This document shows, piece by piece, positions 22,901 through 31,751 of a DNA stretch of 64,000 bases (positions are counted from its first letter, which is position 1; every line of letters starts with the position of its first letter). The DNA comes from Tritrichomonas musculus (lineage: Eukaryota; Parabasalia; Tritrichomonadida; Tritrichomonadidae), in NCBI GenBank assembly GCA_039105265.1, contig JAPFFF010000020.1:1753001-1817000 (forward strand), written 5' to 3'. A model generated the notes under the pieces. It worked only from the letters and a program-made list of their open reading frames with translations. It searched no databases and was not told where the DNA came from. The position numbers and the translations under genes were made by a program.

Positions 22901-25900
22901 CATGATTGATAATACACCACCTGCAGAAAAGAGTCCAAGAGACAAGAACAAAAGAAACGTTCTTAAAAAGAATGAAGTTCTTCAAGTTCCAAACAATGTG
23001 ACTAAGTTAAACTTCCCTCCAATGCCACATATTAGAAGGATCGTTTGGGGCTCTAAATGCATTGTTAATGATCTTGGCAAGCCAGGTTCTTTTGCTTATT
23101 ATAGACTGATTGAATTAACAATTCCTAAATTAGTTGAAGTTATACCTGAACGTTTATGTGAACATTGCCATTCTTTGAAAGTTCTCCAATTTGAAGAAGG
23201 TTCAGTATTGAAAGAAATTGGAGCTTCTAGCTTTGCTCATACAAAGATTGAAAAGCTTGAAATTCCAAGTTCTGTTCAAGTTATTCATCAATCAGCATTC
23301 TACGACATTCCTTGTTTACAAGAGGTTACATTTGAAGGAGAAATAATTGAAGATGAAGCTTTCTCGGAGACTGGAATAACAATGTTCACATTATCAAACA
23401 ATACTAAAACAATTAGTGAAAAAGCATTTTATCATTGTCTATCATTGACAACATTTAACATTGATATTAACAATTCAAATTTGACTTCAATTGGATCTTC
23501 TGCTTTCTCTGAAACAGCAATTAAGACAATAAATGTTCCAGCAGGAGTCAATTCTATTGAAGCCTTCACATTTGAGAATTGTCAATCATTGCAAGAAGTC
23601 ATTATTTCTCCTAAATCAAAACTCGAATCAATTGGCAAATATGCTTTTAATAACTGCCAATCACTTGTTAAAATTAACATTCCTAATACAATCGCGAATC
23701 TCTCATATAAAGCATTCGTTAATACTCCTTCTTTATGCTCAATTTTGAAGGAATCAAATGAGAAATTCATTCTCTTTGAAGACAATTCTGTTTACTCTAA
23801 TGATAGAACTTTAGTCTTTGTTCCAAGAAACTTAAGAGAATTCAAAGTAATTCCTAATTGTTTGGTCATTCATAGTAGTGCTTTTTGTGGCCCTAATCTG
23901 AGTAAAGTTAGTTTCTCTGACAGTTCGTTAATTAAGATTGAAAAATGCGCATTTGCACATTCAACTGGATTGAAATCAATGAGTATTCCTAATTCAATCA
24001 GATACATTGGAAATGAAGCTTTCATTGATTGCCAAAAATTAACAAAAGTTGTGTTTGAACAAGGAAGCAAAATTAAACAAATTCCTAAGTCTTGTTTTGC
24101 TTATTCTGGCCTGAAAACAATTAAGCTTGCTAGCTCAATTGAAATCATTTGTCATTCAAGCTTTTCATCTTGTTCGAATTTGAAGAATATCAACCTGCAT
24201 AATACGAAAACAAAAATTGTTGGCGATTATGCATTCTCTGACTGCAATATTAATAAAGCTAAGTTTCCTGCTTCTGTTGAATACATTGGAGGCCATTCAT
24301 TCGATGGAAACAAGTCATTAATGATGGTCGATTTCACAAGATTGACCGAAATTGATGAAGATTTTCCACCTTTGTTCACAAAAGTCAGAGCAAGATCATT
24401 AAGAATCAAGAAAAATGCATTCAAAATACTTAATCAAAGCATACAAAATCAATCCTTTACACAGAAGGAAATAAACAACTTAAATAATAAAATTCGAAAA
24501 GAATTAGCCAAACAACAACAACAACAACAGCAACAACAAAATAATAATAATAATCAAGCGGACTTTAATAATAATCAAAATGACATCATTAGTCCAAGAA
24601 GAAAGCCAACTATTAATACTAATATTAATGGCCCCAAGAGATCTAATAATGCAATGTTGTCAAAGAATCCTCAGATCATTAAGCCAAATCAACCATCAAG
24701 AAAAGGCAAAAATAAAAACGCAAGAACTTCACCAAGAACTAATTTGAATGTATCTGAATCTTTGCCTGTTTTGCCGCCTTCATCAGACAAAGGCAATATT
24801 TCTCCACGCAGATTCAACAGAAACCAACAAAGTGAAGAAGCAACAAATGACTTCAATCAAGAAGAAATAACAAATGAAGATGAAAACGAAATTGAAGAAC
24901 AAGAAGATCTTCAATTAGATGAAGATGAAGAAATTGATGTAAAACCAGCTTCAAAATGCTTCATTCACAACAGCGCCTTTATGAATTGCAATGTTAAGAC
25001 ATTCAAGTGTAATTGCAAAGAATTCGAATGGTTTTCATTCTTTGAAAAATGCAACAAAATTGATGAATACATCTCAAATGAAAGTTGCAAATCAGAACTT
25101 ACCAAACTTGAAAAAGAAAGCATTAATAAATGTTGCACTACTGGTGACTCATTTAGATTCACTAAGCTAGAAATTGATAATCAAGAGACTGTTCCACTTT
25201 GCGAGAATCAACATTTGTTGAAAGAATTTGTCATAACAAATTCGATTACAAGAATGCCTTTTTATCGATTTTCTGAATGTACAAGCTTAACAAAAATTAC
25301 TTTCGCAAAGGATTCTAAAGTTGATTCGATTACTGAATATTGCTTCCAAAAAACTGCGTTGAAAGAGATTTCTATTCCTGCATCAGTGAAATACATGGGC
25401 GTCTATGCATTCTATTCATGCTTGAATTTGGAGAAAGTCACTTTCGATGATGACAGCAAATTGGTATTAATTTCAGATTGGTCTTTTTGTGAATGCAACA
25501 AATTGACCTCAATAAGAATTCCTTCTTCTGTTGAAAAAATAGGAAAGTTTGTCTTCTATTCGTGTCCAAGCTTAGAAAAAGTTTCCTTTGCTGACGGTTC
25601 TCAACTGAAGAAGATTGAAGAAGGAGCGTTTTCGAAGTGTCAGAAATTGACAACGATTGAACTTCCAAATAAAATAGAAGAAATTCCAAAGAGTTGCTTT
25701 GCATACAGTGGTCTACAAAAGATTACATTACCAAAATCAATTAAGAAAGTTTGTAGTAAATCATTTTATGAATGTCGAACACTTTCAGAAATTAACTTAA
25801 ATTCAGGAATTGAAATGATTGAATCATATTCATTTTACAATAACATTTCAATTAAAGAACTTGATATTCCATCATCATTGAAAGTTCTTAAAGAATACTC

Positions 25901-28900
25901 ATTTTGTGGATGTGAAAATCTTTGTAAATTTAATACGACTGCAGATACAGAACTTGTTGAAATTGAAGAAGGAACATTTGAGAACACAAATCTTTCCGAA
26001 CTTCGAATTAATCGAAAAGCTACCAAACTTTTCACCCCACGAAATATTAAAACACTCAATAGTATCAACTTTTATGGAGGCTCACCAACACACTTCATAT
26101 TAACCGAAGAAGGAAACATTTATGAACCAATCGAACCTAAAAGTATTAATGACATCAGTAAAATAGATTTGAAAGAAAGTGAACTCGAATTCCGTAAAAA
26201 TTTGGAGAATGACTTTATTCTGTCCACATACTATTATTTGAAAAATGGCAGATTTTCTCCATACGATGAAGAGATGAAATATCCTATAGTTCATGGTCAT
26301 TATCAATATAATAATTTTCATGCAAAAATCACAAAAAGTGCTGAAGATTATATATTTTGTCAAAATCGAGCACAATCTCCAGAAGAAGAAGGAGAAAGTA
26401 AGAAGAATCCAATGTTGAAACTGATTTTTGCACCAAAGAATTCGACGACCTTGAAAATTCATCCAGATTGCTTCAGTATTTCGAATTGCATTGCACAAGA
26501 CATGCCCAAACTGAATACGATTGAATATTCGGCCGGCTTAACTAATTCTGTGTCAGGTCTTCCGAATTACAATCATCTTACATCGAATATCAAAGAAATC
26601 CAAATTTTAGGTAAATATTCGAATCTTTGTGATGGAGTTTTCTCATATTACAAACGACTGAAGACTGTTATTATTGGAGAAGACACATCTATTTTATATA
26701 TTCCTAAACATGCATTTTTAGGATGTGAAAATCTAAAAGAAATCAAAATTCCAAGCAGCTGTCACAGTATTGAAGAAGGTTCATTCAAAGACTGCATTCG
26801 ACTTAAACGAATTGAATTCAACAAACGATCAACTAAAGAAAAGACTGAGGACGAATCAAATAAAGATAAAGATAAAGATAATAATCCAGAAGAAGAAGAA
26901 ACTAAAGACGAAATTAAAAACGATAAAGAGACCAATTTGAGATTCATTCGTAAGGAAGCATTCTGCAACTGTAAGTCACTCAAGTCAATCACAATTCCAA
27001 GAACAATCTTTGCCATTTGTGAAGGTGCTTTCATGAATTGCGAAAACCTCAAGAAAGTCATTATTGAAATCAAACCGAAAGTCAAAGAAACGTTAGAAAT
27101 AATTGAGAAGAATGCATTCAGGAATTGTAAGTCACTTGCATCATTCAGACTTCCACGTTCTTGCTATTATGTTGGTCCAGGATCTTTCATGGACTGCACA
27201 TCGATGAAGACATTCCAAAGCAAAGGACGAGAACTGATGTCTATTCAAAGTCGAACGTTCAAGAACTGCACATCATTAGAACGAATTGAAATCACCAACC
27301 TTCCATTTCAATTTAATAATTATATTAATTCGAGTTATCCGAAGCCAGTCTTTTGCATTGGCAGTGAATCATTCATGAATTGCACATCACTGGAAGAAAT
27401 CGTCATTGAAGATAAATCCAAAGACAAGAAAACCATCAAATATAACAAACAAAATAAAAAACCAATGTTCATGTATCCTACTGATCCAATATTAAGGAAT
27501 AATGGACATTTGTTCTATATTTTCAAGACCAAACAAACAATCGAAAAACGAGCATTCTACAACTGCACAGCACTGAAGAAAGCGCGAATCATTCTTGGAT
27601 ATCTTTCAAAGTTTGAAAAAGAATCATTTTTCAAGTGTTCGTCACTGAAAGAGATTGAAATCAACAGTCGATGCTACCAATATCTGATCACAGAAGGTCG
27701 AGAAACATTTTCATTCAGTGAGACACCCAAAGACATTGAACTCAAAATCATGAACAACAACCAACTCGTTGAAACATTGCCATTAACAAACTACATGATT
27801 AATTACGCAACTGAAAAGCGTCATTGTAATAAATTCTTATCATCACTTGAAAAAACATTGCCCAATATTATCCCTTCTTACGCAGAGAAGGCGATTGAAA
27901 GGCTCAGCAACTACAAATCCAATAGCAACAACAATAAAAACAGAGCAAAACTATTCAGGCGAAATAATTGTAATGCTCAACAACAACAAAATAATGCTGA
28001 TCAAAATCAAAATGATCAACCTGAGGAAGCATCAAAAGCTAAACAGACTTCTAAACTAATTAAAGAGTTTGTAATTGCTGACCAAATTGTTTTGTACGTC
28101 AAGAAAGTTAATAAAATTAATCCTAGTGAAATTGAGTTCATTATGTCTGATTATTTCACCGATGATTTAAAGAGATGCAATATTCAACCTCATCCAATAA
28201 TCAACAGTCCTTTGAGGACGACATTTGACTTCATGGAAATGACAAAGTGGTTGCATTCAGCTCGATTTGCAATGTACTATGACCTTCTCAAAATCAAGTT
28301 CCTTAAAAACGCCGATATGGCTACAATTCCTGCATTTTGCTTTGCTTTCACTGGCATCAAAACGATAGTCATTCCTGCGTCTGTAGAAAAGATAGAAAAG
28401 TTTGCATTCTATTGTTGTTCTAACTTGGAGAAAGTCAAGTTTGCTAACAATTGTAAACTGAAGAAGATTGAAGAAGGAGCGTTTTCGAAGTGTCAGAAAT
28501 TGACAACGATTGAACTTCCAAATAAAATAGAAGAAATTCCAAAGAGTTGCTTTGCATACAGTGGTCTACAAAAGATTACATTACCAACATCAATTAAGAA
28601 AGTTTGTAGTAAATCATTTTATGAATGTCGAACACTTTCAGAAATTAACTTAAATTCAGGAATTGAAATGATTGAATCATATTCATTTTACAATAACATT
28701 TCAATTAAAGAACTTAATATTCCATCATCATTGAAAGTTCTTAAAGAATATTCATTTTGTGGATGTGAAAATCTTTGTAAATTTAATACGACTGCAGATA
28801 CAGAACTTGTTGAAATTGAAGAAGGAACATTTGAGAACACAAATCTTTCCGAACTTCGAATTAATCGAAAAGCTACCAAACTTTTCACCCCACGAAATAT

Positions 28901-31751
28901 TAAAACACTCAATAGTATCAACTTTTATGGAGGCTCACCAACACACTTCATATTAACAGAAGAAGGAAACATTTATGAACCAATCGAACCTAATAGTCAA
29001 GAAGAAATCGAAAAAATAAGACGGTCATCACAGGAATCGGCAAAATTGAGATCAATCAATAATTTAATAAGAGATTTCTTTTTTGGCATCCACTACTATA
29101 CCAGACACAAGCGACCAAATATAAACTATGACTTCAATTTTATTAATTTTTATTGCGATAGAAACAAATTCAATCCTTATCCTAAATTATACACAGATAT
29201 TGCCAAGGATTATATGGATATTATCTTTTATAAAAATCGAGCACAATCTCCAGAAGAAGAAGGAGAAAGTAAGAAGAATCCAATGTTGAAACTGATTTTT
29301 GCACCAAAGAATTCGACGACCTTGAAAATTCATCCAGATTGCTTCAGTATTTCGAATTGCATTGCACAAGACATGCCCAAACTGAATACGATTGAATATT
29401 CAGCCGGCTTAACTAATTCTGTGTCAGGTCTTCCGAATTACAATCATCTTACATCGAATATCATAGAAATCCAAATTTTAGGTAAATATTCGAATCTTTG
29501 TGATGGAGTTTTCTCATATTACAAACGACTGAAGACTGTTATTATTGGAGAAGACACATCTATTTTATATATTCCTAAACATGCATTTTTAGGATGTGAA
29601 AATCTAAAAGAAATCAAAATTCCAAGCAGCTGTCACAGTATTGAAGAAGGTTCATTCAAAGACTGCATTCGACTTAAACGAATTGAATTCAACAAACGAT
29701 CAACTAAAGAAAAGACTGAGGACGAATCAAATAAAGATAAAGATAAACATAATAATCCAGGAGAAAATAAAAAATACAAATTTAAAGTAGGGCGTCATTA
29801 TGATAATGATGAAGAAGAAGAAGACATAGATGATGAAAGAGAAACCAATTTGAAATTCATTCGTAAGGAAGCATTCTGCAACTGTAAGTCACTCAAGTCA
29901 ATCACAATTCCAAGAACAATCTTTGCCATTTGTGAAGGTGCTTTCATGAATTGCGAAAACCTCAAGAAAGTCATTATTGAAATCAAACCGAAAGTCAAAG
30001 AAACATTAGAAATAATTGAGAAGAATGCATTCAGGAATTGTAAGTCACTTTCATCATTCAGACTTCCACGTTCTTGCTATTATGTTGGTCCAGGATCTTT
30101 CATGGACTGCACATCGATGAAGACATTCCAAAGCAAAGGACGAGAACTGATGTCTATTCAAAGTCGAACGTTCAAGAACTGCACATCATTAGAACGAATT
30201 GAAATCACCAACCTTCCATATTATGATAATCAATCACCAAAAATTAAAGCTGGCAAAATTAATGATGAACCGTATTTAAATAATCCTATCTTTTACATTG
30301 GCAGTGAATCATTCATGAATTGCACATCACTGGAAGAAATCGTCATTGAAGATAAATCCAAAGACAAGAAAACCATCAAATATAACAACAAAAATAAAGA
30401 AAACAAAAGAAACAAAAAACACAAGAATGACAGTGAAAGTGAAGAAAACAAAGATGACAATAAGAATGAAGAAAATAAAGATGACAATAAGAATGAAGAA
30501 AACAAAGATGACAATAAGAATGAAGAAAATAAAGATGACAATAAGAATGAAGAAAACAAAGATGACAATAAGAATGAAGAAAACAAAGATGACAATAAGA
30601 ATGAAGAAAACAAAGATGACAATAAGAATGAAGAAAACAAAGATGACAATAAGAATGAAGAAAACAAAGAAACATTATTCACATATCCAATTCATTATGG
30701 ACGTGGACATTACAGTGTAGGAAAATATGGCGAATATCCAATACACCATTTAATTAGATTCAAACAAACGATCGAAAAACGCGCATTCTACAACTGCACA
30801 GCACTGAAGAAGGCACGAATCATTCTTGGCAATCTTGAGAATATTGAACAAGAGTCATTTTTCAAGTGTCCGTCACTGAAAGAGATTGAAATCAACAGCC
30901 AGTATTACAGATATCTGATCACAGAAGGCCGCGAATTATTCAGCGACACGCCGAAAGAAATTGAACTCAAAATCATGAACAAAAACCAACTCATTGAGAC
31001 ATTCACAGATCTCGACAAGCCCATCAACATCTTCACGCAGAAGCGTCACTATCCAGAGCACCTTTCGTCATTAGAAAAGACGTCGATAAACTACAAACCG
31101 TTGGATTTAGAAACGGTTCTTAAACCTCACCAAAAGAAAGAGAAACGTCATTATAAAGAGTATCTTTCTAACTTTTATAAAACGTTGCCCAACTTTGTCA
31201 TCTTATACTCTTTCGACTTCCTCGAAGACAAGGGAATCTTGGACAAAGTGTCAACTGAAAAGCATCGGCTTGAAAGACGTCATTTCAATGACGATCTGAC
31301 GCCAAAAGTGCCTCTCAAATATTCTAATTCTTTCACAAAAAGTTTCAATGTCATTAAAGATGAATTCGACGAAAAGAATAAACAACAAATGGTCGCACTT
31401 TTCAACTTCAAACCTGACTGGTTAAACAAAATTGTCGTCCTGAAAAGACCTTTGCACAAGGGACAGAAAAGACACTACAAAAAGTACGTCTCTTTCTTGT
31501 GCCAGACTCTGCCCCTCTTTTCATTCACGTACAGCGGAACTTTGACAAGATTGAGAAGGCAGAAAAGACGTCGCGAAATGAGGCACTACAGAGAACACTT
31601 GCTCACTTGCAGCGAGCTACAGAGACTCTACCTAAAACAAGAAGAGGTGGACGAAAATGAGTCAGTAGTTTCGCAGACTTCACTGCGGGTGAAAGAGCCA
31701 GATTCACAAAGATCTGCTTTGAATGGACCAGCAAGAAAAAGGCCTGTTTAA
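16941..31751 (+). CDS. Giant BspA-like leucine-rich-repeat (LRR_5) protein, 4936 aa
   Basis: A single open frame of 4936 codons, started at the first ATG. It is built of dozens of roughly 23-residue BspA/LRR_5 units with the signature I-x-x-x-A-F-x-x-C-x-x-L-x-x-I-x-I-P, interrupted by low-complexity linkers. Architecture: diverse LRRs (about 1-1290), three diverged 340-residue modules sharing NEVLQVP and YYRLTEI (from about 1330), and a Gln/Asn-rich and acidic linker (24480-24960). Two near-copies of a larger LRR block follow (25605-27800 and 28458-31030), then a C-terminal tract of R-H-Y motifs. There is no signal peptide and no membrane segment, so it may be cytosolic or released unconventionally. 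BspA relatives serve adhesion and recognition in bacteria and trichomonads; the role here is inferred. The stop forms TAAA. Members of this family are typically a few hundred residues, so this one is extreme. Confidence 0.9.
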   Translation: MEESEIEGSPNLPFTKLTRDKDDLSSETYVKSLHNFNDYIYDIRFNKDSPLETINPKYINYPHLYSITLPPSLITIKPGSFQRCLDLFQVIFLKNDDNENLLKYIGKYAFRGTSLESITITANVQQIGDYCFPTSLKSIVFEENARNLEKIGNHAFDGAQFETFFMPSNTKPFLNSDCIFKDCKQLHTIVFDRSVNKDEPAPTDREEEDEFESMPEKKENFFKKYHRYEAMSGRFCGYYEEEDIESYDIPSYDPARSYMFSGIKLEKLEIFSSKINNFFFSNTPYLTMIEIPSKENSRYVKERGILYTKNQKKLIVAERNIKDATIPSKCKIISNYAFNFDSFEKVSFEKNSELEEISVFAFSESNIKKLTIPDSVDNINLAAFYKCRLLESVNLPNSLRKVGQISFSFTKLTEVTIPKSVIVIEYGSFYQCSQLKKIEFENESNLLCIEPFAFAKTSIEKVDLPNSCISLGEYCFANCENLKIFNIKKDSYLEKIGQGCFKGTQIEEFTLPLYIKTFDLSYTEAKVVNVANDCQYLNQFYSLSSTQITTITIPPTVRTITKHAFFCCSSLKEVKIFNLSDSNLNEIEIAAFYGCVSLTTFDLPKTVRTFKSECFKNTPNYNAQINLIVDDKEICIENNAFENSGITSFKSKSKKIEVSRLAFKDCQKLTLFSSDVEIECAIKESSFMNCSSLKTVKLTKDVPKIEIGESCFMNSSIESFDVPVELKDIPKSCFKNCKKLKQIKIHNNSRLEHLYNEAFYNSGIESIFISFKIVKIHKSCFENCEKLKEVSFAKDKPSLKIGERAFANSGLEQFYVGKFIWTIGCSCFENCSNLKKLTFSSSSPIYVIKESTFRSSGIESLILPKKVEFIQKHAFENCQNLQTVTFNYSNVQISKYAFSDCSNLCKIKCKSEITVEIIQKEDWYQLPIQIKFNQVQIDKNIIDRIFVSKIPFLDSIPSPIWQYSLQMNKKWGTMKNVQTYSFYNFVVEYHEGGYYFDSMKELLFVDFLIEEITIPKETKVIEQSALKFSNVKKINFEEDSQLTKISDFSFESLPIEEISIPDTVTFIGESAFRDCFSLKKVQINATSQLKTIGPNAFEKTSIEQILFPSKLTTVGDYAFYECFKLTEVENQSNKITFGEHSFQRSSIEKINFPVNSTFAYSAFKECSKLKALNFLDKPKKVIFEEESFALSGLEELKLKGNFDIKENAFIFCPFLQTLSLGSKYIKVLDNSLSCSNISVCILNLQFLLDENNYERQTFINSCIDKIRSSKIKKCSLKLSFINKQKEEESYNEECILNHRCFVLNESLVYADLIDNTLLFEEPPADKKEIIKKNEVLQVPSKVKKLDFPAMTHVKRIIWASDCLVDDLGSEGNFSYYRLTEIMIPKLVTKIPNKLFLNCHFLKTVKFEEGSILEEVGEFAFFSIKIAKIILPTTCKVIGNCAFMNCCNLKEVSFEGETIGDSAFQQTGLLSFNLSNKTRTIGSDAFRYCHSLTSFEIDIDDSILSEIGISALAETPITTINIPRNVEKIEKFTFEGCRFLREVNISPFSKLEKIDSQAFLANESLKRINIPKSILYLFNENFLKEPPEISPMYYNCQSFDAIENQRQKVNEQQGKEEIETCSLIFNFSEGNTVKSLINRCYVINQELVYANQIDNALLTEKIPLEDKNKGKPKPNEILQVPNPVIKLNFPPMPHIKKIQWGNKCIVNDIGPPGFFSYYRLTEITIPKLVEVIPERLFEHCHFLRNVQFEKGSKLREIGAFSFANTKVEKVFLPKTVEVIRASAFFNNQYLQDILFEGEEIEDEAFSQTGLTVFSLSNNTKSIGDGVFRYCRSLTTIKINILSSNLSEIGSYAFSETGITTINIPQNVKVIKSFTFDGCTALKEVNFSPITKLEKIEKNAFPVNSSLTKINLPKSVVDLFNKLIKAPTMQSIMYDSDLYFDVIDHEQPIKVNQSEIETCSLLLNFCKENPCNSFTNKCYVIDSELVYADMIDNTPPAEKSPRDKNKRNVLKKNEVLQVPNNVTKLNFPPMPHIRRIVWGSKCIVNDLGKPGSFAYYRLIELTIPKLVEVIPERLCEHCHSLKVLQFEEGSVLKEIGASSFAHTKIEKLEIPSSVQVIHQSAFYDIPCLQEVTFEGEIIEDEAFSETGITMFTLSNNTKTISEKAFYHCLSLTTFNIDINNSNLTSIGSSAFSETAIKTINVPAGVNSIEAFTFENCQSLQEVIISPKSKLESIGKYAFNNCQSLVKINIPNTIANLSYKAFVNTPSLCSILKESNEKFILFEDNSVYSNDRTLVFVPRNLREFKVIPNCLVIHSSAFCGPNLSKVSFSDSSLIKIEKCAFAHSTGLKSMSIPNSIRYIGNEAFIDCQKLTKVVFEQGSKIKQIPKSCFAYSGLKTIKLASSIEIICHSSFSSCSNLKNINLHNTKTKIVGDYAFSDCNINKAKFPASVEYIGGHSFDGNKSLMMVDFTRLTEIDEDFPPLFTKVRARSLRIKKNAFKILNQSIQNQSFTQKEINNLNNKIRKELAKQQQQQQQQQNNNNNQADFNNNQNDIISPRRKPTINTNINGPKRSNNAMLSKNPQIIKPNQPSRKGKNKNARTSPRTNLNVSESLPVLPPSSDKGNISPRRFNRNQQSEEATNDFNQEEITNEDENEIEEQEDLQLDEDEEIDVKPASKCFIHNSAFMNCNVKTFKCNCKEFEWFSFFEKCNKIDEYISNESCKSELTKLEKESINKCCTTGDSFRFTKLEIDNQETVPLCENQHLLKEFVITNSITRMPFYRFSECTSLTKITFAKDSKVDSITEYCFQKTALKEISIPASVKYMGVYAFYSCLNLEKVTFDDDSKLVLISDWSFCECNKLTSIRIPSSVEKIGKFVFYSCPSLEKVSFADGSQLKKIEEGAFSKCQKLTTIELPNKIEEIPKSCFAYSGLQKITLPKSIKKVCSKSFYECRTLSEINLNSGIEMIESYSFYNNISIKELDIPSSLKVLKEYSFCGCENLCKFNTTADTELVEIEEGTFENTNLSELRINRKATKLFTPRNIKTLNSINFYGGSPTHFILTEEGNIYEPIEPKSINDISKIDLKESELEFRKNLENDFILSTYYYLKNGRFSPYDEEMKYPIVHGHYQYNNFHAKITKSAEDYIFCQNRAQSPEEEGESKKNPMLKLIFAPKNSTTLKIHPDCFSISNCIAQDMPKLNTIEYSAGLTNSVSGLPNYNHLTSNIKEIQILGKYSNLCDGVFSYYKRLKTVIIGEDTSILYIPKHAFLGCENLKEIKIPSSCHSIEEGSFKDCIRLKRIEFNKRSTKEKTEDESNKDKDKDNNPEEEETKDEIKNDKETNLRFIRKEAFCNCKSLKSITIPRTIFAICEGAFMNCENLKKVIIEIKPKVKETLEIIEKNAFRNCKSLASFRLPRSCYYVGPGSFMDCTSMKTFQSKGRELMSIQSRTFKNCTSLERIEITNLPFQFNNYINSSYPKPVFCIGSESFMNCTSLEEIVIEDKSKDKKTIKYNKQNKKPMFMYPTDPILRNNGHLFYIFKTKQTIEKRAFYNCTALKKARIILGYLSKFEKESFFKCSSLKEIEINSRCYQYLITEGRETFSFSETPKDIELKIMNNNQLVETLPLTNYMINYATEKRHCNKFLSSLEKTLPNIIPSYAEKAIERLSNYKSNSNNNKNRAKLFRRNNCNAQQQQNNADQNQNDQPEEASKAKQTSKLIKEFVIADQIVLYVKKVNKINPSEIEFIMSDYFTDDLKRCNIQPHPIINSPLRTTFDFMEMTKWLHSARFAMYYDLLKIKFLKNADMATIPAFCFAFTGIKTIVIPASVEKIEKFAFYCCSNLEKVKFANNCKLKKIEEGAFSKCQKLTTIELPNKIEEIPKSCFAYSGLQKITLPTSIKKVCSKSFYECRTLSEINLNSGIEMIESYSFYNNISIKELNIPSSLKVLKEYSFCGCENLCKFNTTADTELVEIEEGTFENTNLSELRINRKATKLFTPRNIKTLNSINFYGGSPTHFILTEEGNIYEPIEPNSQEEIEKIRRSSQESAKLRSINNLIRDFFFGIHYYTRHKRPNINYDFNFINFYCDRNKFNPYPKLYTDIAKDYMDIIFYKNRAQSPEEEGESKKNPMLKLIFAPKNSTTLKIHPDCFSISNCIAQDMPKLNTIEYSAGLTNSVSGLPNYNHLTSNIIEIQILGKYSNLCDGVFSYYKRLKTVIIGEDTSILYIPKHAFLGCENLKEIKIPSSCHSIEEGSFKDCIRLKRIEFNKRSTKEKTEDESNKDKDKHNNPGENKKYKFKVGRHYDNDEEEEDIDDERETNLKFIRKEAFCNCKSLKSITIPRTIFAICEGAFMNCENLKKVIIEIKPKVKETLEIIEKNAFRNCKSLSSFRLPRSCYYVGPGSFMDCTSMKTFQSKGRELMSIQSRTFKNCTSLERIEITNLPYYDNQSPKIKAGKINDEPYLNNPIFYIGSESFMNCTSLEEIVIEDKSKDKKTIKYNNKNKENKRNKKHKNDSESEENKDDNKNEENKDDNKNEENKDDNKNEENKDDNKNEENKDDNKNEENKDDNKNEENKDDNKNEENKDDNKNEENKETLFTYPIHYGRGHYSVGKYGEYPIHHLIRFKQTIEKRAFYNCTALKKARIILGNLENIEQESFFKCPSLKEIEINSQYYRYLITEGRELFSDTPKEIELKIMNKNQLIETFTDLDKPINIFTQKRHYPEHLSSLEKTSINYKPLDLETVLKPHQKKEKRHYKEYLSNFYKTLPNFVILYSFDFLEDKGILDKVSTEKHRLERRHFNDDLTPKVPLKYSNSFTKSFNVIKDEFDEKNKQQMVALFNFKPDWLNKIVVLKRPLHKGQKRHYKKYVSFLCQTLPLFSFTYSGTLTRLRRQKRRREMRHYREHLLTCSELQRLYLKQEEVDENESVVSQTSLRVKEPDSQRSALNGPARKRPV
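20821..23740 (+). repeat. Three diverged 1-kb modules within the giant BspA gene
   Basis: The landmark NE(V/I)LQVP occurs at 20937, 21960 and 22971, spaced 1023 and 1011 bp. Each is followed by an I-x-W-x-x-x-C-(I/L)-V-(N/D)-D motif, a YYRL motif and matching LRRs. Amino-acid similarity is clear while DNA has diverged, so these are older than the 25605/28458 duplication. Confidence 0.8.
24480..24960 (+). repeat. Gln/Asn-rich then acidic low-complexity linker
   Basis: A CAA-run at 24509-24540 and an AAT-run are followed by a Pro/Ser/Asn/Arg stretch and an Asp/Glu-rich stretch up to about 24950. It separates two LRR regions and probably acts as a flexible hinge. Confidence 0.8.
25605..27420 (+). 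repeat. Large LRR block, copy A
   Basis: It matches the block from 28458 (offset 2853, rising to 2871 after an unequal linker). Conserved blocks 25605-26137, 26364-26890, 26941-27304 and 27353-27420 are almost identical to copy B. The linkers between them are unrelated in sequence and length. Confidence 0.88.
28458..30370 (+). repeat. Large LRR block, copy B
   Basis: Partner of 25605-27420. The LRR parts differ from copy A by scattered single bases only. Three linkers (around 29000-29230, 29740-29850 and 30220-30290) are specific to this copy. Confidence 0.88.
30441..30656 (+). repeat. 27-bp coding repeat (EENKDDNKN), 8 units, only in copy B
   Basis: Eight 27-bp units encode EENKDDNKN. Most units differ only by AAC/AAT. 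Copy A has a short plain linker at the same place (about 27440-27470), so the array expanded after the block duplication. Confidence 0.92.

Noticed and set aside
30293-30682. Overlapping frames on both strands across the EENKDDNKN array
   Set aside because: By-product of the 27-bp repeat inside the giant BspA gene.
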